DNA from: Sphingobacterium alimentarium
GTDB lineage: Bacteria; Bacteroidota; Bacteroidia; Sphingobacteriales; Sphingobacteriaceae
Length of the DNA stretch: 53,534 bases
Assembly: GCF_004342685.1 (NCBI RefSeq)
Contig: NZ_SMBZ01000022.1
Coordinates: 1-53,534, forward strand
Direction of reading: 5' to 3'
Part shown: in pieces, positions 22,405 to 31,984 of the stretch
How the letters are laid out: each line of letters begins with the position of its first letter
How positions within the stretch are numbered: position 1 is the stretch's first letter
Translations under genes and position numbers: made by a program
The notes under the pieces: generated by a model
Seen by the model: only the letters and a program-made list of their open reading frames with translations
What the model was told of the DNA's origin: nothing
Database searches by the model: none

Positions 22405-24468
22405 TTACCGTTGCTGATTTTTTAAATAATGGTAGGTCTCTATTTGGGATTGGCAAGCTGCATCCTCGCTACGGACATATTTATTACTTAATAGATTGTT
22501 TAATCTACGGGCTTTTATATTGTCACGCAGTTGAATATGAAGCATATCGAGCAACTGCTTTTTAATGTTTTTATTTATTACTCTGACAGCAGCTTCGATA
22601 CGATAATCCAAGTTTCGGGTCATCCAATCGGCAGAAGATAGATACATCATTTCTTTGCCTCCCTGATAGAAGTAAAGCACGCGCGCATGTTCTAAGTATT
22701 CATCCACAATACTGATTGCTTCTAGCTGTTTAGCAAAAGTTTTTTGGTTTTTAGCACAATAAATGCCGCGTACAATCATTTGTATGGTGACACCTGCTTC
22801 GGCTGCTTCATACAATTTTTTGATCAACTGCTTATCGCTGAGAGCATTGATTTTAATGATAATATGCGCTTTTCGGTTCGCTTTGGCCTCGCTAATTTCT
22901 TTGTCTATATGCGCAATAATTTGGCTACGCATATGTGTGGGAGCGAACAAAATTCCTTTTCCTAAAGCTAGATTCTCATTGAGGTTAGCTTGGGGATTTC
23001 GAAGTGTATCAAATACTTGTTCCATGTCTGCCATAATATCTTCGTGGCTGGTCATCAAACAAAAATCGGTATAGAGCTTAGCGGTTTTCTCATTCATATT
23101 GCCGGTGCTGACAAAACCATATTTGAAGCTACTTTCTTTGGTCCGCTTTTCAATCACACAGAGCTTCGCATGTACCTTGCGATTGGGAATTCCGACCAAT
23201 ACCTCAATGCCATCGTTCTCAAACCGTTCTTTCCACAAAAGATTATGCTGTTCGTCAAATCGTGCACGCAGCTCCAGCATGACTGTGACATGTTTGCCAT
23301 TACGCTGGGCGTTCACTAGAGCATTGCCTATTTTAGAATTGGGTGCCAAACGATAGGCAGTAATCTTAATGGAAGTCACATCCGGGTCAATAGCTGCTTC
23401 GCGAAGCATATCAATGACATGATCAAAATCATGATAAGGAAAAGCCAACAGCACGTCTTTTTTGGCTATGGTATTTGCTATCGGCAATTTATTATTGAGA
23501 TCGGGATGATGGAAAGAGGTTCGTTCAATCGGTAGCTTTTGCCTTTTAAAGACATTCGGAAAATCCATAAAGTCTTTGAAATTGTGTATTTTACGTCCCG
23601 GAATAATGCTGTCTTTCTTTGTAATATCTAGTTTTTTGAAAAGAAACTCCACCAGTTGCGGGTGCATATTTTCGTCAAATACAAAACGTGTTGGTTTTCC
23701 CTTACTTCTGGTTTTTATTGCTTTCGCAATCTTCTCGGCCAGATTGGTGTTGATGTCATTATCCAAATCAAATTCCGCATCGCGTGTAATTTTGAAGGCG
23801 TGGGCATGAAACTCATAAAAGCCAAAAAAGGAGAATATATAAGGAAGATTATATTTGATGATGTCTTCCAATAGGATGACATGAATTTCTTTTTTTGGAG
23901 AAGGTAAAATCGCAAAGCGTCCCAATAATGGAGCGGGGATTTCGATAATGGCGTATTTCAAATCCTCGGATTGATTCTTTTTACCCATTACAATTCCCAA
24001 ATACAGGGATTTGTCGCGCACATAATTCATCGGTCGGTTTGCATCCAATAGGAGGGGAATAACGCTAGATTCTACCTGCTTCAGGTAGTAATCTTTGACA
24101 AAATTCTGCTGATCCTCGTTTAGATCCTCACTAGACTTGATAAATACGCCTTGTTTGGCCATTTCTATTTGAACATCATCCCATACTTTGTCGAACTTTT
24201 TTTGTTGTTTGATCAGCCGATGGTTTAGTTCTTCGAGAATGAGTTGGGGTTTTTCAAAAAAGATCTGTTTGGCCGACTTTTCATCTACCAATAGCGCTCT
24301 TTTTAATCCTGCCACACGCACCCGAAAAAATTCATCTAAATTATTAGAAAATATACCTAGAAATTTAATGCGCGAAATCAGGGGTACGGTAGAATCTGCC
24401 GCCTCTTGCAAAACTCGCCCGTTGAAACTCAACCAACTGATATCTCTAGGTATATATTTTCTTGCCAT
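22405..24468 (-). CDS. ppk1: polyphosphate kinase 1
   Basis: The 687-residue enzyme reversibly polymerises the gamma phosphate of ATP into polyphosphate. It begins with the typical N-domain (RDISWLSFNGRVLQEA, NNLDEFFRVRVAGLK). The two catalytic histidines are present in VHAKLCVIE (about His433, the phosphorylated one) and EHARVLYFY (about His594) within the two PLD-like C-domains, plus the YLSSADWMTRNLDYRIEAAV block. Length is normal. It is membrane-associated or cytoplasmic and linked to stress and phosphate storage. No pho-type neighbours are seen. Confidence 0.95.
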   Translation of the reverse strand: MARKYIPRDISWLSFNGRVLQEAADSTVPLISRIKFLGIFSNNLDEFFRVRVAGLKRALLVDEKSAKQIFFEKPQLILEELNHRLIKQQKKFDKVWDDVQIEMAKQGVFIKSSEDLNEDQQNFVKDYYLKQVESSVIPLLLDANRPMNYVRDKSLYLGIVMGKKNQSEDLKYAIIEIPAPLLGRFAILPSPKKEIHVILLEDIIKYNLPYIFSFFGFYEFHAHAFKITRDAEFDLDNDINTNLAEKIAKAIKTRSKGKPTRFVFDENMHPQLVEFLFKKLDITKKDSIIPGRKIHNFKDFMDFPNVFKRQKLPIERTSFHHPDLNNKLPIANTIAKKDVLLAFPYHDFDHVIDMLREAAIDPDVTSIKITAYRLAPNSKIGNALVNAQRNGKHVTVMLELRARFDEQHNLLWKERFENDGIEVLVGIPNRKVHAKLCVIEKRTKESSFKYGFVSTGNMNEKTAKLYTDFCLMTSHEDIMADMEQVFDTLRNPQANLNENLALGKGILFAPTHMRSQIIAHIDKEISEAKANRKAHIIIKINALSDKQLIKKLYEAAEAGVTIQMIVRGIYCAKNQKTFAKQLEAISIVDEYLEHARVLYFYQGGKEMMYLSSADWMTRNLDYRIEAAVRVINKNIKKQLLDMLHIQLRDNIKARRLNNLLSNKYVRSEDAACQSQIETYHYLKNQQR

Positions 24469-24517
24469 TCTTTTATGTTTTTGGTAGCGTTATCAGCTTA
24501 TATTTAATAGCCCAACC

Positions 24518-24892
24518 TTATTTTGTGCCTCTTCTTTTGATGATATTTATCGCTTCATATTTCGATGTATCATAATGCGGAGGTTCTATTTTTAGCGTAG
24601 TAGGATAGGGTTTATTCTTATCGAAAAAAAACACACGTGTCACACTATTGAAGTCATTTGTAGGGAAAAGTTCGGCACAATCTTCATATTTGGCATTGTG
24701 CAGATCACCAACAGTCACCGCATAAATGCGCTCTATACCTCCTTTATTCTGTTCATTACGGACAAATGCTACTTCTTCAAAATCACCGGGAATATCTTTA
24801 ATACCGAGCTGGCTATAGGAATCCCATATCATATAGCCTAATATCAAGATGATAGGAACAGCTAGGAGCCATACCTTTTTGTTTTTTTTCAT
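24518..24892 (-). CDS. membrane-anchored hypothetical protein
   Basis: The 124-residue protein has a basic N-terminus and a single TM helix (VWLLAVPIILILGYMIW, residues 7-23), followed by a soluble periplasmic domain (ERIYAVTVGDLHNAKYEDCAELF). No family is recognised. It follows the DJ-1 gene by 3 bp, so the two are almost certainly co-transcribed. Confidence 0.7.
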   Translation of the reverse strand: MKKNKKVWLLAVPIILILGYMIWDSYSQLGIKDIPGDFEEVAFVRNEQNKGGIERIYAVTVGDLHNAKYEDCAELFPTNDFNSVTRVFFFDKNKPYPTTLKIEPPHYDTSKYEAINIIKRRGTK

Positions 24893-24895
24893 GTA

Positions 24896-25474
24896 TTATA
24901 AATTGATTTGGATATTTAAAAGTTTGTAAAACTCTTTCAGTATTTGTTGATGACCAGGCCATGCAGGTGAGGTTACTAGCTTGCCATCTACTACAGCTTG
25001 ATCGGCAGGAATATTTTTCCATGTACCACCAGCCAATTCGATGTCTGGACCTACCGCCACATATGCGGTTAAGGTGCGTCCTTCTAATACTTTTGCTGTT
25101 GTCAATACTTGGATGCCATGACAGATGGCTGCAACAGGTTTGTTAGCTTCGAAGAAGTGCTGCACAATCTCAATGACGCGCTTGTTGAGCCTTATGTATT
25201 CTGCGGACCGACCGCCAGCAATGTATAATCCGTCATATTCTTCGGGATTGACAGCATCGAAATCTTTGTTAATTGCAAAATTGTGTCCACGTAGCTCTTT
25301 ATAGGTTTGGTCGCCTGTAAAGTCGTGAACCGCTGTCGGTACGACATCACCTTTCTTACGGTCAGGTGCAATTGCATCCACGTCGATTCCTACGGAACCC
25401 ATAGCTTGAAAGGGAACCATTGCTTCATAATCTTCTACATAATCACCTACGAGTAGTAATACTTTCTTTGCCAT
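24896..25474 (-). CDS. DJ-1/PfpI family protein
   Basis: The 192-residue protein has the class I amidotransferase-like fold of the DJ-1/PfpI/ThiJ family, with the nucleophile elbow AAICHG (Cys118) and an upstream Glu/Asp region (LLVGDYVEDYEAMVPFQ). Members include glyoxalase/deglycase and stress chaperones. The GTW segment after PDIELAG is typical of PfpI-like proteins. Cytoplasmic. It lies 37 bp after the flavin reductase gene, forming a small presumptive oxidative or carbonyl stress group. Confidence 0.9.
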   Translation of the reverse strand: MAKKVLLLVGDYVEDYEAMVPFQAMGSVGIDVDAIAPDRKKGDVVPTAVHDFTGDQTYKELRGHNFAINKDFDAVNPEEYDGLYIAGGRSAEYIRLNKRVIEIVQHFFEANKPVAAICHGIQVLTTAKVLEGRTLTAYVAVGPDIELAGGTWKNIPADQAVVDGKLVTSPAWPGHQQILKEFYKLLNIQINL

Positions 25475-25511
25475 GTTGTTATGTTTTTAGGGTAATTTAT
25501 AGATAAACACT

Positions 25512-26081
25512 TTAATTTTCTGTATTGTTTTCAAACTTCTCTTTGAGTGTGCGCTTTGTTTTACGCACTTTAGCCTCCAATTGACTGCGCAATAGCATAT
25601 TGGTTACTCCTTTGCCTTCTTCAAAGTTCTTGTTGAATTCCGGTAGCGAGAAAGTGTCCAGTACATCTGCACCATCATAGGGTAGTCGTTGCTCAGCAAT
25701 ACCTAATACAGATTGACTACCTCTTGCACCGGGGCTTGTAGCCAATAAAAATACAGGCGTACCATTGAATATTTTACGCCCTTTAATGCGTGAAACCCAA
25801 TCAATGATATTTTTGTAGCATGCATTATAATTTCCATTGTTCTCTGCAAAGGAGATTAATATAAAATCCGCCCAATCAATCTTAGCCGCGAAATCATAGG
25901 CTTGCTGAGGGATGCCATGTTCGGCTTCATAATCTACCGAAAATATAGGCATACTGTAGTCATTGAGGTCAATAACTTCTTTGATGTCGTCGAGTTCTTT
26001 ATAGTATTTTGCGACACTTGTCACCAATTTTTTATTAATGGATTTGGAGCTATTACTGGCTCCGAATGCTAAAATTTTCAT
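25512..26081 (-). CDS. NADPH-dependent FMN reductase (flavodoxin fold)
   Basis: The 189-residue protein starts with the flavodoxin-like FMN phosphate loop (ILAFGASNSSKSINKKL, residues 3-19) and has the SFAENNGNYNACYKNIIDW segment of the NADPH-dependent FMN reductase family (ArsH/ChrR/YieF-like). It would reduce quinones, azo dyes or metals using bound FMN in the cytoplasm. It is first in the apparent operon with the DJ-1 gene and the membrane-anchored unknown protein. The direction and spacing support co-regulation. Confidence 0.88.
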   Translation of the reverse strand: MKILAFGASNSSKSINKKLVTSVAKYYKELDDIKEVIDLNDYSMPIFSVDYEAEHGIPQQAYDFAAKIDWADFILISFAENNGNYNACYKNIIDWVSRIKGRKIFNGTPVFLLATSPGARGSQSVLGIAEQRLPYDGADVLDTFSLPEFNKNFEEGKGVTNMLLRSQLEAKVRKTKRTLKEKFENNTEN

Positions 26082-26205
26082 GTTTCTAATATACTTATTG
26101 CGATTTGTGGATGTGTAATATTGACGTCAGAATCTTACTATGAAGTTATGAAAAAAGGGTCGATATTCATCAACCCTTCCTACTTGAATTTAATTTAAAT
26201 GAAGT

Positions 26206-27435
26206 TTATTCTTTTTTCATGTCTTTGATAAGAGAGGCTCCGAAGAAAAATAAGACAGCTACTCCTGCAATACAACCGATTATCAATATGATTTTTCCGG
26301 TTTTATTGCCTGAAGCAGATTCTGGCGAAGCAGTCTGCATACTTATTTCCGTGACTTTGGCTTCTTTTGTGATCTTAGAAAAATCCATATTAAGTTTTGC
26401 CAAATCATAGGTGGGTGACGTCCAGCTACTGTCAGCCTCTAAGGTGTATTGCTCTCCATTCTGCAATAGTGCAACGATCGATAAGGGTGTTTGAAATAGT
26501 GAAATACTATCTATTTGCAAAGGCGGGTTGTCATCATTCTGTATGTCGATATATAGAGTTTGTGGATATTCACTTGCAGGTATTTCTATTTGTCTAGCGT
26601 TTGTATTCGCTAAGTTAAAATCATACTCACCAATGTGCATAGTCTGCTCTTTCTTTTTATAAGCAACGCGTTCTTTGCTATACAAACGAGCCGGACGTGT
26701 AAAGTGAGCGGGATTGGATACATGAAATTGAATGATGTCGACAGAGGATCGACCAGCCTTCGTAATTTGCAATCGTGTTATCTTTTCTTTTTGGATCTCT
26801 TGAGTTGCTACACGAATGTCTCTTAATTTCACATAATCTTGTTCTAGATTACTTATTTCTATGTAACCGATCTTCAATACATTAATAGGAGCCGAGCGTT
26901 TGTCATCCATGCGAATACGGATATAAGTATAATCATTCAACGGAAAATGTACAGGTGCCAGTACGGATGTTTCGGACGGGCTTTGGAGGTTGCCCAATAC
27001 CCCATGATTTTCTAGTGCAAACCATTCTTCCTTATTGTGGCTTCCTTCTATGCTGTAATTTTTACTGACATTGGTGTTAGCAATTTCCAGTACGTAACTA
27101 CTTATTTTCTTTTTTGCAGTATTTGGGATAATAAATGTCTGCGTACTATCCGTTGAAATTTTATCACAAGCTACGGTTACAAAATTTGTATAGTCTAGCA
27201 CTTGTTGTACATAAATATACGGCACCTCATGACCATTTTTATCTTTAATCCTTATTTTGCTTAGAGCATTGCCGATCAAAGATCTAAACTCTTGTGGTAT
27301 AGTTATGCGATGATATTCAGAACCTGTGGGGATTATCTTCGCTTTGCCTTGCTGTCCCCATAATGACGAAGGAAAGCAGAACATAGCGAAAAGAATAGCA
27401 TTAAAAATGAAGTGCTTATAGTGGTTTTTTGTCAT
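26206..27435 (-). CDS. DUF3999 family exported protein
   Basis: The 409-residue protein has a signal peptide (FIFNAILFAMFCFPSSLWGQ), a long periplasmic region rich in beta strands, and a C-terminal TM helix (IILIIGCIAGVAVLFFFGA, about residues 380-398) with a short basic tail. This matches DUF3999 proteins, whose genes regularly neighbour DUF2339 membrane proteins; function unknown. Its start overlaps the end of the DUF2339 gene by 20 bp, so the proteins are translationally coupled and probably form a complex at the membrane. Confidence 0.85.
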   Translation of the reverse strand: MTKNHYKHFIFNAILFAMFCFPSSLWGQQGKAKIIPTGSEYHRITIPQEFRSLIGNALSKIRIKDKNGHEVPYIYVQQVLDYTNFVTVACDKISTDSTQTFIIPNTAKKKISSYVLEIANTNVSKNYSIEGSHNKEEWFALENHGVLGNLQSPSETSVLAPVHFPLNDYTYIRIRMDDKRSAPINVLKIGYIEISNLEQDYVKLRDIRVATQEIQKEKITRLQITKAGRSSVDIIQFHVSNPAHFTRPARLYSKERVAYKKKEQTMHIGEYDFNLANTNARQIEIPASEYPQTLYIDIQNDDNPPLQIDSISLFQTPLSIVALLQNGEQYTLEADSSWTSPTYDLAKLNMDFSKITKEAKVTEISMQTASPESASGNKTGKIILIIGCIAGVAVLFFFGASLIKDMKKE

Positions 27436-29839
27436 TTTCTACAACGAGTTTTTTTATTTTTTGATAAACAAAAGATATAATTAATATCAATACCCCTAAT
27501 AAAATAAATGCAATGATTTTGCCTGTTTCGGATACATCTCTAATATCGTAAGTAAAGAGTTTCAATATGGTTATACTTAATAGCGCCAAGGCAATAATAC
27601 GAATCGCCTTGATTTGTTTTTTTATTCCAAATATGAGCAAAGCGAACGATATTACCCCCCACAATACCGGAAATATAACTTTGATGACAAACTTCTTCTG
27701 CATATAAAATTCTGGCCAATTCGCCGTCTGAAATAAAAATAGCGTAGTTGTTTCTACACTCAACATATAGGTAATGAAAAAGGCAACAAACCAAGGCGCA
27801 AAGGATTTAATTGTCAGGCTTGGTACAGCTTCGAATATATGTTGTCTCACATATAGCCATACTTGGTACAGTAATAAGGTTAAAGACAGGTAATGGAAAT
27901 TGAAAGCATAAGGGAAATTCATTAGGCCATAGAAAGTTTCTTCTTTTTCATAAATAGGCAATCTATAGCCTAATAAAATATATACTAGCATATTAAAAGC
28001 AATAAGGATATTGCCCCATCGCTGTATGTTGTTCTTCTTGTGAAGGATATACAATAATGCCGAAGTATAAAGCATATGGTACAGGTATTTGAAAAACATA
28101 TTCGTCCCCGCATTCGTAAAGTAGGCATTCGACTTATAATGTACTTCCAAAAGGGGTAGTGCGTAACCTAAAATCAAAGCCAGATTAAAGACCAGAATCC
28201 TATAAGACTTCTTTTTGAAGTCTAATTCAAAATAGCGGAAGGAAAAATCATGGCGTGAAAACAGCCAATGTGTGCTGAGTAATGAGCCTATGAAAATAAG
28301 ACCAGTAATAAAATTTAAGTTGAACATAAAAACATAGGGCACTTGATCTGCCGCATAATATTGAATGTCCATGATAAGGCTGATGAAAGCAAGAATCTGT
28401 ACAATTATTCCGGCCAATGTAAAACCTTTCATATTTGATTTTTGACTTAACCAGAATAATAAGACAGCTTCACAAGCCCAGAAAATCGTAATATAGTTTC
28501 CTTCAAATTGAATAGGTAAGGTGACAGTCGCCAGCGTAAGCGCTAGTCCGATTAAGGCATATATAATGTTCTTGTCGAATCTATACTTTTTATAAATTGT
28601 GTAAGCAAATAAGATGTTAATGAAACCTAACGTGATGCTAAATAGTCCCATGTAATCGGGGTTAATGCGATGAATGATATGGCATCCTATGGCAAAGTAT
28701 AATGCCGTGGAACTGAGTAGGGCTCCGATTTCGTAGTTCGAGAACTTATTTTTATGTACTACATTGTTGATAATGAAAGCGATGCTGAAGATAAAATAAG
28801 AAAAACCGCAATATATCAGTGCATTATTTAATATGTTTGTATTCGGATTTTCTAAAGTACTGTACCAACCAAAAACCACAATAATAGTAGCAATCAATGC
28901 GGTGAAATTGACAATAAACCATCTCTTATAGTACGAAATAATGAGCATTCCACTGTTCAAAATCAACAAATACGTCAACAGTACATGATAATTTCCGTCG
29001 CCTGTACTTACCATAAAGGGCACAGCAAATCCCGCAATAGTCGCCAACACCCCTAATTCCTGACGATCATATGCAATAGAAACAAAAACACTAAATAGGG
29101 TAATGACCGTCATAATTGCAAATGCAGTAGTCTGCGAAAACAACTGATAGTCCTGGAATGCAATGGCGATAGTAAAATAAAATACGGCAATTGCGCCTGC
29201 TACCAATACAGAGCTGAAAGCCTTGAATTTCAGTCTTAGCCGGTGGGCAATTATCAATATCAATCCGCCAGTTAGAATCCCAATGCCTACGCGTGCAGGC
29301 TCATTAATCCATTCTTTGGCGATGGCATAGCGCAAAAAGAAGCTAATCCCCAGTACAAGAATGATGATACCGATTTTGTTTATCAGATTCTCCCCAATAA
29401 ATTTTTCCGAATCGGGGTTGTTTTCCTTAAACTTTTCATACCAAGACATACGTGGTTCGGCAATTACCTTTTTACGACTTATTGCTGGTTGATACTCGGG
29501 AATAGGAGGTGGGATAGGTGTATTCCACACAACCTCCTCTACAAGCTCTTCCCGTACTTCCGTCACCGGTGCAAGTATTTCTTCTTCTTTCACATACGGA
29601 GAGGCTTCAATTTCCTCTTCCTTTATTATTACTTGGGGACTAGGTGCCGGCTCGTTAATTATATTTTCAGGAGCCTTGGGGGATACATTTGAATTGAGTG
29701 ACTCAATTAATTTTTTAATAGAGATTAATTCATCAAATGTATGCTTTAAGCCATCCCGAAGCTGGCCGATTTCTTTTTTCTGATTCGAAATGATGTACAA
29801 TAGCAAACATATTATGAGCAAGAACAGGATGGCTTCCAT
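27416..29839 (-). CDS. DUF2339 family polytopic membrane protein
   Basis: The 807-residue protein starts with a TM helix and a coiled-coil stretch (KKEIGQLRDGLKHTFDELISIKKLI), then a Pro/Glu/Val-rich linker (to about 140), then about 20 or more hydrophobic helices in the pattern of DUF2339 proteins, with the ENLINKIGIIILVLGISFFLRYA start block. No enzyme motif is evident. It is the upstream partner of DUF3999. Pairing of the two families across bacteria suggests a conserved envelope system of unknown role. Confidence 0.88.
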   Translation of the reverse strand: MEAILFLLIICLLLYIISNQKKEIGQLRDGLKHTFDELISIKKLIESLNSNVSPKAPENIINEPAPSPQVIIKEEEIEASPYVKEEEILAPVTEVREELVEEVVWNTPIPPPIPEYQPAISRKKVIAEPRMSWYEKFKENNPDSEKFIGENLINKIGIIILVLGISFFLRYAIAKEWINEPARVGIGILTGGLILIIAHRLRLKFKAFSSVLVAGAIAVFYFTIAIAFQDYQLFSQTTAFAIMTVITLFSVFVSIAYDRQELGVLATIAGFAVPFMVSTGDGNYHVLLTYLLILNSGMLIISYYKRWFIVNFTALIATIIVVFGWYSTLENPNTNILNNALIYCGFSYFIFSIAFIINNVVHKNKFSNYEIGALLSSTALYFAIGCHIIHRINPDYMGLFSITLGFINILFAYTIYKKYRFDKNIIYALIGLALTLATVTLPIQFEGNYITIFWACEAVLLFWLSQKSNMKGFTLAGIIVQILAFISLIMDIQYYAADQVPYVFMFNLNFITGLIFIGSLLSTHWLFSRHDFSFRYFELDFKKKSYRILVFNLALILGYALPLLEVHYKSNAYFTNAGTNMFFKYLYHMLYTSALLYILHKKNNIQRWGNILIAFNMLVYILLGYRLPIYEKEETFYGLMNFPYAFNFHYLSLTLLLYQVWLYVRQHIFEAVPSLTIKSFAPWFVAFFITYMLSVETTTLFLFQTANWPEFYMQKKFVIKVIFPVLWGVISFALLIFGIKKQIKAIRIIALALLSITILKLFTYDIRDVSETGKIIAFILLGVLILIISFVYQKIKKLVVENDKKPL

Positions 29840-29943
29840 TAGTTTTATATGTATTGGTTAATTTTTGATGTAATATTAAAACAGCACAAAATAGGATATT
29901 TTGTGTAATATTTAATTCAAAATTAAATATAGGTATAAATAAA

Positions 29944-29972
29944 AATAGGCTAAAGATATTCTTTAGCCTATT
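29944..29972 (-). terminator. terminator of ychF
   Basis: A perfect 13-bp inverted repeat, AATAGGCTAAAGA / TCTTTAGCCTATT, with a 3-nt loop and a T-run on the minus strand lies 25 bp after the ychF stop. Confidence 0.85.
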
Positions 29973-29996
29973 CCATTTTATTTTAATTAATACTGT

Positions 29997-31097
29997 TTAC
30001 ACGTTGAAGCGGAAGTGCATGATATCACCATCTTCTACGATATAAGTTTTTCCTTCTACACTAAGTTTACCAGCTTCTTTTACCGCATTTTCAGAACCAT
30101 ATTGAACGAAATCAGCATATTTGATAACTTCAGCACGGATAAATCCTTTTTCGAAGTCTGTATGAATTACACCAGCTGCTTGTGGAGCTGTAAATCCTCT
30201 TTCTATCGTCCACGCACGTACTTCCTGCACACCCGCAGTAAAATAAGTAGCAAGATTTAATAACGAATATGCCGCACGAATCAATTTGTGCACACCAGAT
30301 TCTTCTAAACCTAAATCTTCCAAAAACATTTTGCGCTCATCATAGCTTTCCAATTGCGCAATTTCGGATTCGATCTGAGCGGAGATAATCAATACTTGTG
30401 CATTTTCATCCTTCACTGCTTCTTTCACACGCTCTACGTAAGCATTTCCTGTATTTACAGAAGCTTCGTCTACATTACATACATAAAGTACTGGTTTTAC
30501 AGTCAAAAGCGTCAAATCAGCAATGTACTCAAAATCTTCTTCAGATATAGGCGCTGTACGTGCCGATTTACCAGATTCTAAGTGTTCTTTGACCACTGAA
30601 AGGATTTCAAACGTTTTTTTAGCGTCTTTATCACCTCCAGTTTTAGCCATTTTCTCCACTTTTTGAATACGTTTTACCACGGTATCTAAATCTTTCAGCT
30701 GAAGCTCTGTATCTATAATTTCTTTGTCACGGATAGGGTCTACTGAACCATCCACATGGATTACATTACCATCGTCAAAACAACGCAATACGTGAATAAT
30801 TGCATTTGTCGTACGGATATTTCCCAAAAATTGATTGCCAAGACCTTCACCCTTGGATGCTCCCTTTACTAAGCCCGCGATATCCACGATCTCGATAGTA
30901 TTCGGAACGATGCGCTGAGGATTTACTAATTCAGCTAATTTATTCAAACGCTCATCAGGTACAGTGATGACACCTACATTTGGTTCTATTGTACAGAATG
31001 GAAAATTCGCTGCTTGTGCTTTTGCATTGGACAGACAGTTGAATAATGTTGATTTACCTACGTTTGGTAGGCCTACGATACCACATTGTAAAGCCAT
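29997..31097 (-). CDS. ychF: redox-regulated ATPase YchF (Obg-like)
   Basis: The 366-residue protein has the YchF P-loop GLPNVGKST (residues 8-16), the G2/G3 segment [20 protein letters not shown], an Ala/Glu-rich coiled coil and a C-terminal TGS domain ([19 protein letters not shown]). The family prefers ATP over GTP and binds ribosomes, affecting translation and oxidative stress response. Cytoplasmic, universally conserved, length exact. It stands alone between the DUF2339 gene and divergent plus-strand genes. Confidence 0.97.
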   Translation of the reverse strand: MALQCGIVGLPNVGKSTLFNCLSNAKAQAANFPFCTIEPNVGVITVPDERLNKLAELVNPQRIVPNTIEIVDIAGLVKGASKGEGLGNQFLGNIRTTNAIIHVLRCFDDGNVIHVDGSVDPIRDKEIIDTELQLKDLDTVVKRIQKVEKMAKTGGDKDAKKTFEILSVVKEHLESGKSARTAPISEEDFEYIADLTLLTVKPVLYVCNVDEASVNTGNAYVERVKEAVKDENAQVLIISAQIESEIAQLESYDERKMFLEDLGLEESGVHKLIRAAYSLLNLATYFTAGVQEVRAWTIERGFTAPQAAGVIHTDFEKGFIRAEVIKYADFVQYGSENAVKEAGKLSVEGKTYIVEDGDIMHFRFNV

Positions 31098-31293
31098 AAA
31101 TTCTTTATGCTGTAAGATTTTAAAATTTGTGCAAAGATAACAAAATACTGCAATACTGAATCAGATACTTTTTAAATCATTGGAATTAAAAGTCTTATCC
31201 TTCTTTTACAAAATTTAACATTAACGCCATTAATCTTTACAGCGCTAGGTGAAGTCATACCGATAACAGAAACATTAATAATAGGAGGGAACC

Positions 31294-31803
31294 ATGAAAA
31301 AACTGCTTTACTTTACATTACTGATAGGAGGATTATTCGTCTTCAATCAATCCGCTAAGGCGCAAGTGAATGTCAATATAAATCTAGGCTCTCAACCCAT
31401 GTGGGGACCAGTAGGCTATGAATATGTGCGCTATTATTATATACCCGAGATCGATGTATACTATGATGTAGCGAGTCGCCGATATACTTACCTGCAAGGG
31501 AATCGTTGGGTGACCAAATCCAAATTACCGGGACGCTACAAAAAATTCGATATCTATCGTTCTTACAAAGTCGTGATTAATGATCGCAATCCGTGGCATT
31601 ATCATTCCAAAAATAGATCTAGATATGGACATTATGCATCGCACAGACATCAACCAATCTTAAGAGATGCTCCGCGTCATCATCATGGTAGAGGTAGTCA
31701 TGTCGTAGAACGTAAAGCACCTTCAAAACACGTTAAACATTACAAAAAAGATAAGAATCATAAGAAAAATAACAACCACAAGCATAGTCATAAGAGATCT
31801 TAA
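31294..31803 (+). CDS. exported His/Lys-rich protein of unknown function
   Basis: The 169-residue protein has a signal peptide (LLYFTLLIGGLFVFNQSAKAQ) and then a Tyr-rich beta segment (YEYVRYYYIPEIDVYYDVAS). The C-terminal ~70 residues are rich in His, Lys and Arg (HRHQP, RHHHGRG, HKKNNNHKHSHKRS) and should bind metal ions or anionic polymers. No known family is recognised, although such short exported proteins with a YYY-PE-x-YYD segment are seen in Sphingobacteriaceae. The start is fixed by a strong AGGAGG Shine-Dalgarno 5 bp upstream (31283-31288), unusual in this phylum. A terminator follows. Confidence 0.75.
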   Translation: MKKLLYFTLLIGGLFVFNQSAKAQVNVNINLGSQPMWGPVGYEYVRYYYIPEIDVYYDVASRRYTYLQGNRWVTKSKLPGRYKKFDIYRSYKVVINDRNPWHYHSKNRSRYGHYASHRHQPILRDAPRHHHGRGSHVVERKAPSKHVKHYKKDKNHKKNNNHKHSHKRS

Positions 31804-31851
31804 CTTGTAATAATATTTAATTGAAATACGTTTGTTTACATTTAATTGAAC

Positions 31852-31885
31852 AAGTCGATTCCCATCCAGAATCGGCTTTTTATTT
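31852..31885 (+). terminator. intrinsic terminator after the His-rich gene
   Basis: AAGTCGATTC / GAATCGGCTT (one G-T) with a 7-nt loop and a T-run. Confidence 0.75.
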
Positions 31886-31954
31886 TGTAGTATTTATATG
31901 ACTATTTCTAAGAGAAAATAGTTTTCCAATCCATCAATAAACGTATTTTTTGAC

Positions 31955-31962
31955 TATTTTTG
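31955..31962 (+). promoter_or_regulatory. -7 element for the polysaccharide deacetylase gene
   Basis: TATTTTTG fits TAnnTTTG, 22 bp before ATG 31985. No clear -33 TTTG at the usual distance. Confidence 0.35.
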
Positions 31963-31984
31963 TGCATATTAAAATACATTTAAA

